Shown here: positions 1 through 12,486 of the stretch, piece after piece | Position numbering within the stretch: position 1 is the first letter of the stretch | How the letters are laid out: each line of letters opens with the position of its first letter | Assembly: GCF_015708155.1 (NCBI RefSeq) | Contig: NZ_JADDYD010000001.1 | Span: 184,001 to 248,000 of the forward strand | Length of the DNA: 64,000 bases | From: Mycoplasma sp. 'Moose RK' | GTDB lineage: Bacteria > Bacillota_I > Bacilli_A > Mycoplasmatales > Metamycoplasmataceae | Direction: 5' to 3' | Notes under the pieces: model-generated | What the model saw: only the letters and a program-made list of their open reading frames with translations | Databases searched by the model: none | Told to the model about the DNA's origin: nothing | Translations under genes and position numbers: made by a program

Positions 1-1492
1 GTAAAAGCGGTCCAAATTGACTTTTAATTTGTGAAGGATCTAATCCTAAAATCTGAAAAATTTCAGTTTGAAGTTTAGAATCGCTAATTCTGATTGATCC
101 AGATCCTAACTCAAAACCATTTAGAACTAAGTCGTAGGCTTGAGCGCGCACTTTTTTTGCATCAGTCGCAAGAAAATGCCTTGTTTGTTCGGTTGGTGCT
201 GTGAAGGGGTGGTGCGCTGAAGTCAAATTTTCTTCTGAATCTAATTCAAAAAGTGGTCAATCAATAACCCAAATAAATTTAAATTCGTCTTTCTTAATTA
301 AATTATATTTTTCACCAATTAGATTTCTTAACGCTCCAAGTGCCTGCGAGCAATTTTCATAAGTGTCTGAAACTAGAAATAAAGTCCCATTTTTAAAGTT
401 TTTTTTGCAAAGAAAATTTTCAATTTCCAAAATAGGAAAATTTTCATCTGTTTTAAAAGAAAAAAAGGTGAATTTCTTGTTTTCAAAATGGCAATAAAAA
501 AGTTTACTTCCTTTGTTTTGAACAATTTTTTCAGAAAAAATTCGGTAATCAGCTTTTGAAATTAGGAAATTTTCAAGAAAAATTCCACGTGTTTTTCCGA
601 AAAAAAGTTTGTTAAAATTGTCTAAAATTTCAACATCGAAAAGTAAATTTTCAAAACGAAGGTCGGGTTTGTCACTTCCATAAAAAGAAATTGCATCCTG
701 ATGTTTAATTTTTGGAAATTCAATTTTGTAATTTGGAAATAATTTTTCTCAAAGATTTGTAAAAAGTGATTCAATTTGTTCCAAAACTTTTTCCAAATTA
801 ATAAAACCAAATTCAAGATCAAGTTGACTAAATTCAAATTGACGATCTTTGCGCAAGTCTTCATCGCGGAAAACTCGAGCAAATTGGAAATATTTTTCAA
901 AACCTGCAACCATTAAAAGTTGTTTGTAAATTTGTGGTGATTGCGGTAAAGCAAAAAATTTACCATCATGTCGAGTTGGTACTAAAAAAGAACGAGCTCC
1001 TTCAGGAGTTGATTTCGAAAGAATTGGTGTTTCAATTTCAATATAATTATTTTCAAAAAGAAAATTTCTAATTTGGTGGAAAACTTGATAGCGGAAAATT
1101 AAATTTTTCCGCATCACATCACGTCTTAGATCAAGATATCGGTACTGAAGTCGCAAATCTTCATTTACTGAAATTTCATCACGAATTTCAAAGGGAATTT
1201 GCTGCGAAAAAGATAATGTTTGTAGTTCTTTTACAATTATTTCAAGGTCGCCATTATGGATTTTTGGGTTCGGATTTGTTCTGAGGACCAAAGTTCCTTC
1301 GACTTTAACAACAGATTCCTTTGAAAATTGTGCAGTTTTTGAATTTGGATCCAAAACAACTTGAAAAATGCCATAATAATCACGAATTATTACAAAAGTT
1401 TTATTTTTAATTTTACGAATATTTTGAACTCAACCCTGGATAAAAACTGAATTTCCAAGTTGTAATCTGGATAAATTTTTGGAATTAAACAT
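1..1492 (-). CDS. aspS: Aspartyl-tRNA synthetase, 3' end outside window
   Basis: Class II aminoacyl-tRNA synthetase that charges tRNA-Asp. About 497 N-terminal residues are visible and the C-terminus runs off the left edge. The product starts [16 protein letters not shown] and has an N-terminal anticodon-binding OB-fold with a TGA-coded Trp in [11 protein letters not shown]. Class II motif 1 is seen as [16 protein letters not shown] and the motif 2 region as [20 protein letters not shown]. The ATG at 1492 overlaps the hisS stop by 8 nt, so aspS is translated as the second gene of a hisS-aspS pair, a common bacterial arrangement. The identity is firm; tRNA specificity (discriminating or not) cannot be told from the sequence. 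Confidence 0.97.
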
Positions 1493-2771
1493 TGTTTTCT
1501 CCATTCAATATTTCTCTTAATTTTTCTTTTTTTATTTCATCAAATAAGATTTCAATATTTTTTCCAGTTTTTGTATTTTTTAAAGAAATACAATTTTCCC
1601 TTTGCTCCTTTTCGAAAAAAAAGACAAATTTTGCGCCTGTTTTTTTTGCAACTTGAAAACCTTTAGAAACTGAAAGCGGAATTTTATTTAATTCAACTTG
1701 AAAACCCTGCTTGCGGAGCAATTCTGCAATTTGAAAATTTTTAATAATTTCATCAGGATTAAAAGCTAATAAAAAAAAGTCAATTTTTTTGGAAAGATTT
1801 TCCGTCTGTTGAACAAAAATTTCCATCATCCTTTCAATTCCGAAAGCCATACCAATGCTTTTGAAGTTAGCAAGATTGAATTTTGAAGGTAAACTATTAT
1901 AACATCCGCCGCCAATAATTGTCAGTTTTGATCCTAAAATTTGTGCGGTGTCGACAATTTCAAAAACAAATTCATCATAATAGTCAAGCCCCCGAACCAA
2001 AGTGTGATCAATTTTGTATTGAATTTTAAATTCATCTAAAAGTTTAAGGATAGAATTAAATTTTTCTAACTGCTCAGGTGTAAAAAAATCACTTATTTTA
2101 GGAGCTAATTTTACAAAATCTTTCTGATTTTCCACTTTGTCATCAAGAATCCGTAGCGGATTATTTTTAATTCTGATTTGAGAAACAGGCTCGAGTTTGT
2201 TAGCAAATTTTTCAAAATAAGCGGACAAGATTTCAATATATTTTATTCTTGTTTCCAAATCAGCTAAATAATTAACCTTAATTTGGTAGTTATTGATTTT
2301 TAAATTGGCAAGAATTTGACAGGCCAAATTGATGATTTCAAGGATTTGAAATTTTAGGGAATTTTCTTTAAAATTTGTGATTTCAAACCCTGCTTGATAA
2401 AATTGTCGAAAACGGCCTTTTTGTGGGTTTTCGTAGCGAAACATTGGTCCAAAATAAAAGAATTTTTTTTCAGTTTGGTGTAATTTGTGTTGACTTATAG
2501 CTCTCATAATTGGCGCAGTTCCTTCTGGTCTTAGAGCTAACTTGCGCCCTGAAAGATCGCAAAATTGGTATAATTCTTTAGTTACTATGTCTGAATTTTG
2601 TCCAGATGTTGTAAAAATTGAGCTGTATTCAAAAATTGGAGTTTCGATGTAAGAAAAATTGAATTTTTTTGCTAATTCAAAAAAATTTTGGCGAAGTTTA
2701 AGGAAAAAATCAGCATTTTCACCGAAAAGATCGTAGGTTCCTTTTGGAGATAAGACTATTTTTGTAGACAT
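1485..2771 (-). CDS. hisS: Histidyl-tRNA synthetase
   Basis: Class II synthetase of 428 aa that charges tRNA-His. The family signatures are visible: LRPEGTAPIMRA (motif 2 region), GRFRQFYQAGFE, the histidine-binding segment LVRGLDYYDEFVFEI, and FGIERMMEI (motif 3), followed by an anticodon-binding C-terminal domain. I chose the ATG at 2771 because AAGGAAAA lies about 8 nt upstream and the product then starts MSTKIVLSPKGTYD, which fits the family. A TTG at 2801 would add ten residues without support. It overlaps aspS downstream by 8 nt and lies about 80 nt after secDF, so it may be cotranscribed with secDF. Confidence 0.97.
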   Translation of the reverse strand: MSTKIVLSPKGTYDLFGENADFFLKLRQNFFELAKKFNFSYIETPIFEYSSIFTTSGQNSDIVTKELYQFCDLSGRKLALRPEGTAPIMRAISQHKLHQTEKKFFYFGPMFRYENPQKGRFRQFYQAGFEITNFKENSLKFQILEIINLACQILANLKINNYQIKVNYLADLETRIKYIEILSAYFEKFANKLEPVSQIRIKNNPLRILDDKVENQKDFVKLAPKISDFFTPEQLEKFNSILKLLDEFKIQYKIDHTLVRGLDYYDEFVFEIVDTAQILGSKLTIIGGGCYNSLPSKFNLANFKSIGMAFGIERMMEIFVQQTENLSKKIDFFLLAFNPDEIIKNFQIAELLRKQGFQVELNKIPLSVSKGFQVAKKTGAKFVFFFEKEQRENCISLKNTKTGKNIEILFDEIKKEKLREILNGENNV

Positions 2772-2852
2772 TTTTTTGTTTTTCCTTAGATTAATTTGCA
2801 AATATTTTAATTTTTGATAATAAATTGTAGGCTAGCAAAATTTGTGAACAAA

Positions 2853-5447
2853 TTATTTTTCAAAATCATTAATATTTACAAAAGTTTGTTCATAAACTTT
2901 TTGAATGTTTCAGTATTTTTTATTGATTCTTTTTTCTTTCTGTTTGTTGCGAAATCATTCAAGTTTAACTCAAATTTTTGTGGCAATAAATAAGGATGAA
3001 TATGTCCCAATTATAATTCCGATTAACATTGTCAAGCTAAAGACAATGTCGATTGATTGATGAAAAATAAGTAGAACACAGACTGTTAAAACAGTTGCAA
3101 AAGAAGTGTAAATTGATCTTTTTGCAGTGTCCTTGATTGCGCTATGTGAAATTTCTTTGATTTTTTCAAGTTTGTAAACATCACTATGATTAATTTCGTT
3201 AAACTTGGACTTTATTCTATAAAATACGACAATCGTGTCGTTAACAGTATAACCAATTAGCGTCAAAATAGCAACAATTAAATTTTGTGAGACTTGAATA
3301 CGAAAGATAATGACAGTAAGAATTATCATCAAAATATTGAAAATTAATGACAAAATAATTGCAATTGAAAAAGTTCATTTGAAGCGAATTAAAGTAAATA
3401 AAGTCACAAAAATGAGAGCAACAGCGATTGAAAGCAATGCATTAAATATTAATTTTTGCGCTTCAACATTCGAAATTAAATAGTTTGTCATTCTTAAATT
3501 TGAAAAATTATTTGTTATTGCTGAATTTAATGAAACAATTTTTGCAGAAAGATCAAGTTTTGTTTTAACTTCAATGTTAAAAATATTTGCATTTTCATTC
3601 AAAGGATTTAAAATAATTGCTGAATTTGTTTTGTCAATTCCCTGTGAATTCAAGTAACTAATAATTTTTTCAGCTTTTTGGCTATTGATTAAATCAAAAC
3701 TAGGATTTGCGCTTTCAATCAAAAGATTAGTTCCGCCACTAAAATCAGTTGCTAAATTAAATCCAGCTGAACCAGATTTATTAATTCCAGCAAAAGTTGC
3801 AAAGATAATTATTGCAATTAGTAGCAAAACTAGCGGAAGTCAACGTGAATATTTATAAATTTTTTCATAATTAGCGATTGAATAAATTGATTGGTATCCC
3901 CGTTGGTATTTTTTTAGGTAGTAATTTTTTATTCCTAAAATTCAAAGTCTATTGTTATTTTCAAAAAATTTATCTTTTAAAATAAAACTAGTGAGAAATT
4001 TTGTGAATCCAATTGTCACAACAAGTGTAAAAATTATTGAAAAAATCAGTGTAATTGAGAAACTTTTGACATTTTTTGTTCCAAAAAAGAACAAAATAAG
4101 GGCTGCAATTAAAGTTGTAATGTTGGAATCAAGAATTGCATTAAAGGAGGATTTGTTAGCTTGATAGTTAGATTTTAATACACTATTTCCCGAATAAATT
4201 CGCGATTTGAATAGTTCAAAACTTATTACATTTGCGTCAATATTCATTCCAATTCCCACGACAAGGGCAGAAATCGTGATTGGTGAATATTCACCACGAA
4301 CAACTGTAAAAAAAAGTAAAGTTAAAAAAACATAAAGTGACAAAGAAATTGTTGATAATACACCTAAAAGTCCATAGTTTACAATTAAAAATAAGGAAAT
4401 TACAGCAATTGCAAGACCAATTGCAATTCATCCAGCAATAAAAGCAGAATCAGATTTAGACTGACTAACAAAAGATGCTGAAAGAAAATCAAGTTTGTAA
4501 TCAGCAGTTCCAAAATTAATATTTAATGCAAGCTGCTTTGCTTCTTGTGGTGAAAAACGTCCAGTAATTACAAAAGATTTTCCATTTAAAGCTTGTGTTA
4601 CAGTTGCATCAGAAATCAAATATTTGCGCGCATTGAATTGAAATTTTTTCAATTCTGGTTGCAAAAATTTATTCCTACTTAAAAATTCAGGATTTGTTTT
4701 TTCGCCAACATGCACAAAATTATAGATATTTTCATTTGCTTTTGCTCATTGTGCGGGAAATTTTTCTTTTGCTATTTTTTTTAACTCAGAAATATTTGAT
4801 CAAATCAAAATTCGGTTTCTTCCATGACCTAATTTTGAAATATATTCAGTTGCCTTTGATCATTCAAGTTGGGCATTGCTATCTTTTAGTTCAATAACAA
4901 CTTGATTATTCGCAGGATTTCTTGGATCCGGTTGTGAAATCGCAGAACCTGGTGCAAAAGGAACAAACCAATTTGACTCATCACCGATTTTTAATGTTGT
5001 TGAATTATCAAATTTACCATTATAAAATAATGGGTTAGTTTGAATATCTGTAATTGTTAAAGTTGGTTTATTAATAATTTCCTGAATAAAATTGTCTAAT
5101 TCACGATTATTGGTAATTTTATTACGGGAAATACGAATTCTACCTTCACCTTCGGTCGAAACACTAGTACCATCTAAATTAGCACCACCAGTCAAACGCT
5201 GAAAAATGGCAGCATCAGCTTCATTAATAACTTTTGTCGGGGGAATTTTTCCGTCTAAAGTTTTAACTTGAACTAAAACTTCAGCACCACCGCCATACTC
5301 AATTGAACGATTAATGTTGCGAGAAATGTAGTGACTTGACACAAAGAAAATACCACTTCCAAGAAGTGAAAATCCAAGAAAAACAAGGAAAAATCGTTTT
5401 CAAGTTGACATTGAAAACATTTTCGCGAAAAAAGCAGCTATTTTCAT
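2853..5447 (-). CDS. secDF: Fused protein-export membrane protein SecDF
   Basis: 864-aa accessory subunit of the Sec translocon that uses the proton gradient to help proteins complete their export. SecD and SecF are joined in one chain. The first half has an N-terminal membrane helix, a large extracellular domain, and the SecD motif GIGMNIDANVISFELFKSRI. The second half repeats the fold with a second extracellular domain (FSGGTNLLIES) and the SecF motif LIGYTVNDTIVVFYRIKSK, with about six helices per half. Several Trp codons are TGA. The ATG at 5447 has a strong AGGAGG Shine-Dalgarno 7 nt upstream. It is the first gene of a minus-strand unit ahead of hisS-aspS. SecE lies elsewhere in the window. 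Confidence 0.96.
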
Positions 5448-5482
5448 TTTTCCTCCTTTTTCTTTTTTAATTTAGTTTATGA

Positions 5483-5490
5483 ATTATACC
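5483..5490 (-). promoter_or_regulatory. Extended -10 promoter for secDF
   Basis: On the minus strand the sequence reads TGGTATAAT, a perfect -10 hexamer with an upstream TG. It lies about 35 nt before the secDF ATG, with the Shine-Dalgarno in between. No convincing -35 box is visible. Confidence 0.7.
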
Positions 5491-5610
5491 ATTTTTATTC
5501 AAGTTTTATAGATATTTTTAATACAAAATTAACCTTGGCAAAAGTTGGAAATTGGGTTTTCTAAAACAAAAAATAAAAAGATTATTTAGAGTTGTAAATT
5601 AAAATTTTTG

Positions 5611-5619
5611 TGGTATAAT
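5611..5619 (+). promoter_or_regulatory. Extended -10 promoter for glyA
   Basis: TGGTATAAT ends 16 nt before the glyA ATG. The expected transcription start would leave a leader of only about 10 nt without a Shine-Dalgarno, so the glyA mRNA is probably nearly leaderless. Confidence 0.7.
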
Positions 5620-5635
5620 TTTAACTTAGTTCTTC

Positions 5636-6898
5636 ATGTACAAACCAATTAAATTAGTTGATAGCAAAATTGCGAAATTAATTAATGCAGAAACAAGACG
5701 CCAAAACTTACAAATTGAACTAGTTGCGAGTGAAAATTATGCTTCTGAGGACGTTTTGATTGCAAATGGGTCAACTCTTACGAACAAATACGGGGAAGGA
5801 TACCCCGGAAAGCGCTATTATGGTGGTTGTCAGTTTATTGACGAAATTGAAAAAATTGCCATTGAAAGAGCGAAAAATTTATTTGGGACAAAATTTGCAA
5901 ATGTTCAACCTTATTCTGGCTCTAGCGCCAATGCGGCTGTTTTTGCAGCACTTTTGCAACCAGGTGACAAAATTCTTGGCCTTGATTTGAGTTCTGGCGG
6001 CCACTTAACTCACGGTTATAAGGTTAATTTTTCGGGAATTTTTTACCAAGGCGTTAGTTATTTTTTGGATGAAGAGGAACTTTTAAATTATGATGAAATC
6101 GAAAAAATTGCTCTAATTGAAAGGCCGAAATTAATAATTTGTGGTTTTTCTGCTTATTCAAGGTTAATTGATTTTAGTCGTTTTCGGCAAATTGCTGACA
6201 AAATAGGTGCTTTTTTGTTAGCAGATATTGCTCACATCGCTGGTCTTGTTGCCACCAAAAACCATCCTTCACCGGTAGGAATTGCTGATGTAATCACATC
6301 GACAACCCAAAAAACCCTTCGCGGTCCACGAGGTGGTTTGATTTTGACAGATAATCCAGAAATTGCAGCAAAAATTGATAAAATTGTTTTCCCCGGCATT
6401 CAAGGTGGCCCACTTTTCAACGTAATCGCTGGAAAAGCGGTTGCTTTTCATGAAGCAAGTCAACCCTGATTTGCACAATATTGTAAGCAAATTGTGCAAA
6501 ATTCAGCACATTTTGCTGCTGAATTTGCAAAAAAAGGTGTAAAAATCGTTTCAAAAGGTTCAGAAAATCACCTTTTTGTCATTAATGTGCTTCAAAGTTA
6601 TGGCCTAAATGGCAAGGAGGCGCAAGTTTTGCTTGAAACTGTTGGAATTATTGCAAATAAAAACACGATTCCAAGAGATTCGCTGAGTCCTTTTGTGACT
6701 TCAGGACTCCGTTTTGGAACTGCTGCAATGACATCACGTGGTTTTTCTGAAAGAGAATTTAGTTTTCTTGCTGATTTGATTGATCAAATTTTGCGTAAGA
6801 AAAAGTTGACAAAAACTGAAACCAAAACTTTTTCTTTGCAAGTTAAAAAAATAGCACTTGAATTTCCAATAAAAAAATCCTATTGACCCAAAAAATAG
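5636..6898 (+). CDS. glyA: Serine hydroxymethyltransferase
   Basis: PLP enzyme of 420 aa that interconverts serine and glycine and loads one-carbon units onto tetrahydrofolate, feeding nucleotide and formyl-Met synthesis. Visible signatures are [10 protein letters not shown] near the N-terminus, [15 protein letters not shown], the DIAHIAGLV segment that contacts PLP, and the lysine motif [12 protein letters not shown], in which Gln replaces the more usual His just before the PLP lysine. Two TGA codons (near 6467 and 6884) read as Trp; the true stop is TAG at 6896. The length is normal. It is divergent from secDF, and the next promoter begins only about 10 nt after the stop. Confidence 0.97.
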
Positions 6899-6906
6899 AA
6901 AAAATA

Positions 6907-6915
6907 TGGTATAAT
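6907..6915 (+). promoter_or_regulatory. Extended -10 promoter for rpmG-pepP
   Basis: TGGTATAAT lies just after the glyA stop and about 46 nt before the rpmG ATG, which has its own Shine-Dalgarno AAGGAGGAAA. Confidence 0.65.
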
Positions 6916-6960
6916 TTATTAACATTTTTATTGAATTCAACACTAAAGAAGGAGGAAAAT

Positions 6961-7113
6961 ATGCCAAGAGAAGGTCTTACTTTAAGATGTATTGATTGCA
7001 AAATGGAAAACTATATTAGTAAAAAAAATAAGAAAACTAAACCTGAAAAAATTGAGGTAAAAAAACATTGTCATAAGTGCAATAAACATACCTTGCACCG
7101 TGAAAAGAAGTAA
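6961..7113 (+). CDS. rpmG: 50S ribosomal protein L33 (copy 1)
   Basis: Ribosomal protein of 50 aa for the large subunit. It has the short basic L33 body and two Cys pairs, CIDC and CHKC, which make a zinc ribbon, so this is a zinc-binding C+ type copy. A strong AAGGAGG lies 6 nt before the ATG. A second L33 gene with its own CxxC pairs lies at 36320. pepP starts one base after the stop, so the two are cotranslated. Confidence 0.93.
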   Translation: MPREGLTLRCIDCKMENYISKKNKKTKPEKIEVKKHCHKCNKHTLHREKK

Positions 7114-7114
7114 A

Positions 7115-8149
7115 ATGAACCGAAAATACTTGGATAAATCTTTTTTAGATCACAACTTGGATGTTGTAATTTCATTTTCTTATCAAACTAGATTTTGGTT
7201 TACCAAAATCGCTACTTCCGACGGAATTTTATTCATCCAAAAGGATAAAGCAACCCTGTTTGTTGATGGTCGTTATATTGAAAACGCACAAAAAAACGCG
7301 CAAAATTGTGAAGTTTTGCTCACTTCCAAGGCAAATTTAGAAAATTTCTTAAAACAAAAAACCTTTCAAAAAATTGGAATTGAATCTGAATATCTTACAA
7401 TTGAACAATTTGACCGAATTAAATCTTGATTTCCAAAAGCTGAATTTTTCAAATTAGAAGCACAACTTTTTCGGATTTTGAAAACCAAAGAAGAAATTGC
7501 TAACATTGAAAAAGCAGTACAAATTTCTCTTGATGCTTATAACCAAATTCTACCGAAAATAAAACCTGGAATGTCTGAAAAAGATGTTGATATCCAGTTA
7601 AATTACCAAATGAAATTGCAAGGCGCTGAAAAAGAATCATTTGATTCAATTATTGCCTCAGGGCCTAATTCAGCGATGCCGCATTGACGTGCAAGTCAAG
7701 CAAAAATTCATGAAAACGACCTTTTAAAAATTGATTTTGGCGCAATTTTTAATGGATATTGTGCTGATATTACAAGAACTTCAGCACTTGGGATTATTAA
7801 TCCAAAAAAAATTGAAATTCTTGAAATTGTTAAAAAAGCTGCTGAAATCGGGCGCAAAAAGGTTGCGCCAGGAGTCAAAGCTGCTGAAATTGACAAAGCT
7901 TGCCGTGATTTCATTACCCAAAAAGGATATGGACAATATTTTGTTCACTCAACTGGTCATGGTGTTGGTATTGATATTCATGAATTACCAGTTGTCAGCG
8001 CAAACAGTCAAACAATTTTAGAGCCAGGAATGGTAATCACTGTTGAGCCTGGAATTTATATTCCCGGTGTCGGCGGTGCTCGAATCGAAGATGTTGTTTT
8101 GGTGACCGAAAGTGGTTTTCGAACCTTATCACGTGATGAAAAAAGTTAG
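7115..8149 (+). CDS. pepP: M24-family Xaa-Pro aminopeptidase
   Basis: Metallopeptidase of 344 aa with the pita-bread fold that removes N-terminal residues preceding proline. An N-terminal creatinase-like domain (about residues 1-115) precedes the catalytic domain. The metal ligands are visible: LLKIDFGAIFNGYCADITRT (two Asp), STGHGVGIDIHELP (His), TVEPGIYIPGVGG (Glu) and ARIEDVVLV (Glu). Trp is TGA in several places. The start is the ATG one base after the rpmG stop; a GTG at 7100 in the same frame is less likely. It ends at two consecutive hairpins facing uvrC. Confidence 0.93.
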
Positions 8150-8166
8150 TTTTCATTACTCTTTAA

Positions 8167-8206
8167 ATTCAAATTTATTTGATTAAATCATCAAATAAAT
8201 TTGAAT
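8167..8206. repeat. 17-bp perfect inverted repeat
   Basis: Arms ATTCAAATTTATTTGAT and its exact reverse complement are separated by 6 nt. It lies 17 nt after the pepP stop and just before a second hairpin. It could be an RNA-processing stem or part of a two-hairpin bidirectional terminator between convergent pepP and uvrC. Confidence 0.8.
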
Positions 8207-8210
8207 ACTT

Positions 8211-8241
8211 AAAAGATGCTATCATATGATAGCATCTTTTT
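8211..8241. terminator. Rho-independent terminator, pepP/uvrC
   Basis: The palindrome AAAAGATGCTATCA/TGATAGCATCTTTT has a very short loop and is flanked by an A run on the left and a T run on the right, so it can terminate transcription from both sides. The rest of the 8150-8412 gap holds a weak copy of the AT-rich intergenic motif and no credible gene. Confidence 0.85.
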
Positions 8242-8412
8242 TTGATTTTTGGGAAATTGCACATGAAAATGCTGTCTGAAGCATAGAAAATTAGCCATTT
8301 TTTCCTAATTTTTTTACCTTTTGCTAATTCAATTTCAAAAAAAGTTCTTATTTTCAATGCTTCTTTAAGATCACTACTTTTTAAGTAATTTTCAATAAAA
8401 TGAATTTAAAAA

Positions 8413-9975
8413 CTATGAATGTAAAAGATTAATTTTTTGTTTTTTCTTAACTTTTGATTTTGCAAAAAAATCAACGTGATCCTGAATTCTAGAAAAGAAA
8501 TTAAACACTTCTTTATCAACATGAACTTTTTTTCCAAAAACATCAATTACTAATGCAGTTTTATGGAAGTTATTTTTAATTAATCCAAAAATAGGAATTT
8601 TTCAATTATTTTCACGCATTATTTTATCAACTGAGTTAACTTGTTGTTTTCCACCGTCAACTAAAATTAGATCTGGTTTGATAAATTTATCAATTTTTAG
8701 GTATTTTTGAAATCCTTGACTCATGTAATCAGTATCGCCCTTTTTTTCGCCACGATAGTTGAAATAACGACTATAATTTGCCTCAAATTCGCCATTAATA
8801 TAAAAAATAATTCCTGTTGTTGTGTAGTTATTATCAATATGCGAATTGTCAATGGCCATAATTTTTTCAGCATTTTTTAGGTTTAAATTTTTACAAACCA
8901 AATCCAGTAAAAGTTTAGATTTTTCTTTGTTTTTGGTTTCTTTTTTAAAATTTTGCAAAATAAAATCATGATGATTTTTTGCTGTATTTTGAAGAATTTG
9001 CTGATATTTTTTGTTAATTTTTGTTTCAATTTTGATTTTTGGATCAAGAAATTCAACATCTTTAGGTCAAAATTCCGGAACTACTAATTTGTCTGGATAA
9101 ACATGATTTTTGTAATAATTATTTAAAAAATTAACTAAAACTTCGTCTTGATTTAACACAATATCAATAATAAAATTTTTTTGTGAAAGAAAAATTCCAT
9201 TTCTATAAAAAGTGAAACTAATTACTAAATTGTTTTTAGTTTTGGCACTAAAATACAGAAAATCAAGATTTTTATTATTATTTAAGTCAATATTTTGCTG
9301 CTCAACCTTTGAATTTTTTAGTGCAAGAATTACATCATAGTAAACCTGAGCTAGTTCAAATTGCAAGTTTTCCTTTGCTTTTTCCATTTTTTCTTCATAA
9401 TATAAAATTGACTTTCGCGTTAATAGCGCTTTTTTACAAATAAGGAAATTTTCAGTTAGTTTATCAGCATTAGAAAAATTAATTTTCTGCCCTTTTTCAT
9501 AAAGCACAAGGCTCTCAAGCACTTTTTTTATTGCAGCTGCACTTTTTTTATTTAAAAAAGGACCATAAAAAAAGCAGTTTTTTCCCCTTAATTTATCTCG
9601 TGTGGATATTTTGTACGCTAAACTTATTGATAATTTTTGCTGTTTTTCCAATTTTTCCAGTTTTATGTAAGGATAATTTTGATTATCCTTGAGTTTTATA
9701 TTGTAGATTGGTTGTAATTGACCAATAATTGATTTTTCAAGAATAAGCGCCTCAAACTCGTTGGCAACAATATCATATTTAATAGTTTTAGTTTTATAAA
9801 TCAAAGTGGCAGTTTTGTAGGAATTTTTTGTTCCATTCGCGTATTGTTTTATCCGCGAATTTAAATTTTTTGCCTTCCCAACATAAAGCAAATTCATTTT
9901 TTCATCATAAAACTTGTAAACTCCTGCTGATTTTGGCAAATTCATGTTTTTAATTAAATTTTGAAAATTTTTCAT
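8413..9975 (-). CDS. uvrC: UvrABC system protein C, lacking the C-terminal HhH domain
   Basis: Dual-incision nuclease of nucleotide excision repair, 520 aa. An N-terminal GIY-YIG nuclease domain (residues about 13-95, GVYKFYDEKMNLLYVGKAKN) makes the 3' cut. A UVR motif near residue 200 contacts UvrB, and an RNase H-like domain makes the 5' cut, with visible acidic residues in MAIDNSHIDNN, GDTDYMSQGF and LILVDGGKQQ. The chain stops about 15 residues after IQDHVDFFAKSKVKKK, where other UvrC proteins continue into a helix-hairpin-helix pair, so that DNA-binding tail is missing. The start ATG at 9975 gives the expected N-terminus. uvrB is at 20575-22548; uvrA is not in this window. Confidence 0.94.
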
Positions 9976-10050
9976 AAAAAATATTTTTACCCTGAATTTT
10001 ACCCCTAAAACAAATATTTTAGTTTATGATCTAATAATTTTAGCAAAAAT

Positions 10051-10059
10051 TGGTATAAT
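10051..10059 (+). promoter_or_regulatory. Extended -10 promoter upstream of the 103-aa membrane protein
   Basis: TGGTATAAT ends 59 nt before the GTG start at 10119, on the plus strand and divergent from uvrC. Confidence 0.6.
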
Positions 10060-10118
10060 TCTTAAATTAAACAGATTTCAAAAACTGTTTTCTTAATTTT
10101 TTATTTAAAAGGGAAAAA

Positions 10119-10430
10119 GTGAATTTTGATTCATACAAAAGAACATCTGCATCGAAACTGAAGCAAATCAAAAAAACCAACATAATTTTTTTGATTTTAG
10201 CAATTGTTTTTTTTCTTTTTTTTGTTGGATTACTTGCATTTTATCTAGTTCAACTTAGTGGTCAAGGTTTTTCCAATGATTTTATTGAGGCAACTTGGCT
10301 TGTTGTAAGCTTGTTTTGCATGGTTCTAACTATTGTATTTTTAATTTCATTTTTAATTGGCATATATAAAATTAAAAATATGAAAAAACTTGAAAGAAAT
10401 ATTGAAAATCAGTTGCGCGAATTACCATAA
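10119..10430 (+). CDS. Small two-helix membrane protein, unknown function
   Basis: Protein of 103 aa that I do not recognise. A basic N-terminus (residues 1-22, rich in Lys) is followed by two hydrophobic helices (about 24-48 and 65-88) and a short charged tail. Both termini are predicted to be cytoplasmic by charge. The start is GTG at 10119 with AAAAGGGAAAAA just upstream; no ATG fits. It has its own extended -10 promoter and is separated from dnaK by the CIRCE-controlled promoter, so it is probably not part of the heat-shock unit. Confidence 0.75.
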   Translation: MNFDSYKRTSASKLKQIKKTNIIFLILAIVFFLFFVGLLAFYLVQLSGQGFSNDFIEATWLVVSLFCMVLTIVFLISFLIGIYKIKNMKKLERNIENQLRELP

Positions 10431-10503
10431 AATTTCATTTTTTGAACAAGAAAGTTAAAAAATATTCCTAAAAATCAGCGTTTTAAACTTTTTTAAAAAA
10501 ATT

Positions 10504-10530
10504 TTGGCACTTTTTGTTTGTGAGTGCCAA
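10504..10530. promoter_or_regulatory. CIRCE operator (HrcA site) of dnaK
   Basis: TTGGCACTT-N9-GAGTGCCAA matches the CIRCE inverted repeat with the exact 9-nt spacer and differs slightly in the left arm. It overlaps the -35 region of the dnaK promoter, where bound HrcA would block transcription at normal temperature. hrcA itself is not in this window. Confidence 0.92.
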
Positions 10531-10536
10531 AATTTA

Positions 10537-10545
10537 TGGTATACT
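10537..10545 (+). promoter_or_regulatory. Extended -10 promoter of dnaK
   Basis: TGGTATACT lies 6 nt after the CIRCE element and 55 nt before the dnaK ATG, which has AAAGGGAAAA as Shine-Dalgarno. Confidence 0.75.
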
Positions 10546-10570
10546 ATTGTCTGTGTAATTCAAAAAATAA

Positions 10571-12391
<1,821 letters not shown>

Positions 12392-12400
12392 TTTTTAATA

Positions 12401-12457
12401 AAAAAACACACTTGCAAAATCTAAATTAGTTTTGGTTTTGCACTAATGTGTGTTTTT
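12401..12457 (+). terminator. Terminator after dnaK
   Basis: A long stem pairs AAAAAACACAC and TTGCAAAA with TTTTGCA and GTGTGTTTTTT, ending in a T run. It separates dnaK from dnaJ. Confidence 0.8.
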
Positions 12458-12486
12458 TACTTTCAAAGGATAAAATAGACTCAAAG

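Noticed and set aside
8175-8357. 60-codon minus-strand ORF between pepP and uvrC
   Set aside because: It runs through the two hairpins, has no Shine-Dalgarno and no recognisable sequence.
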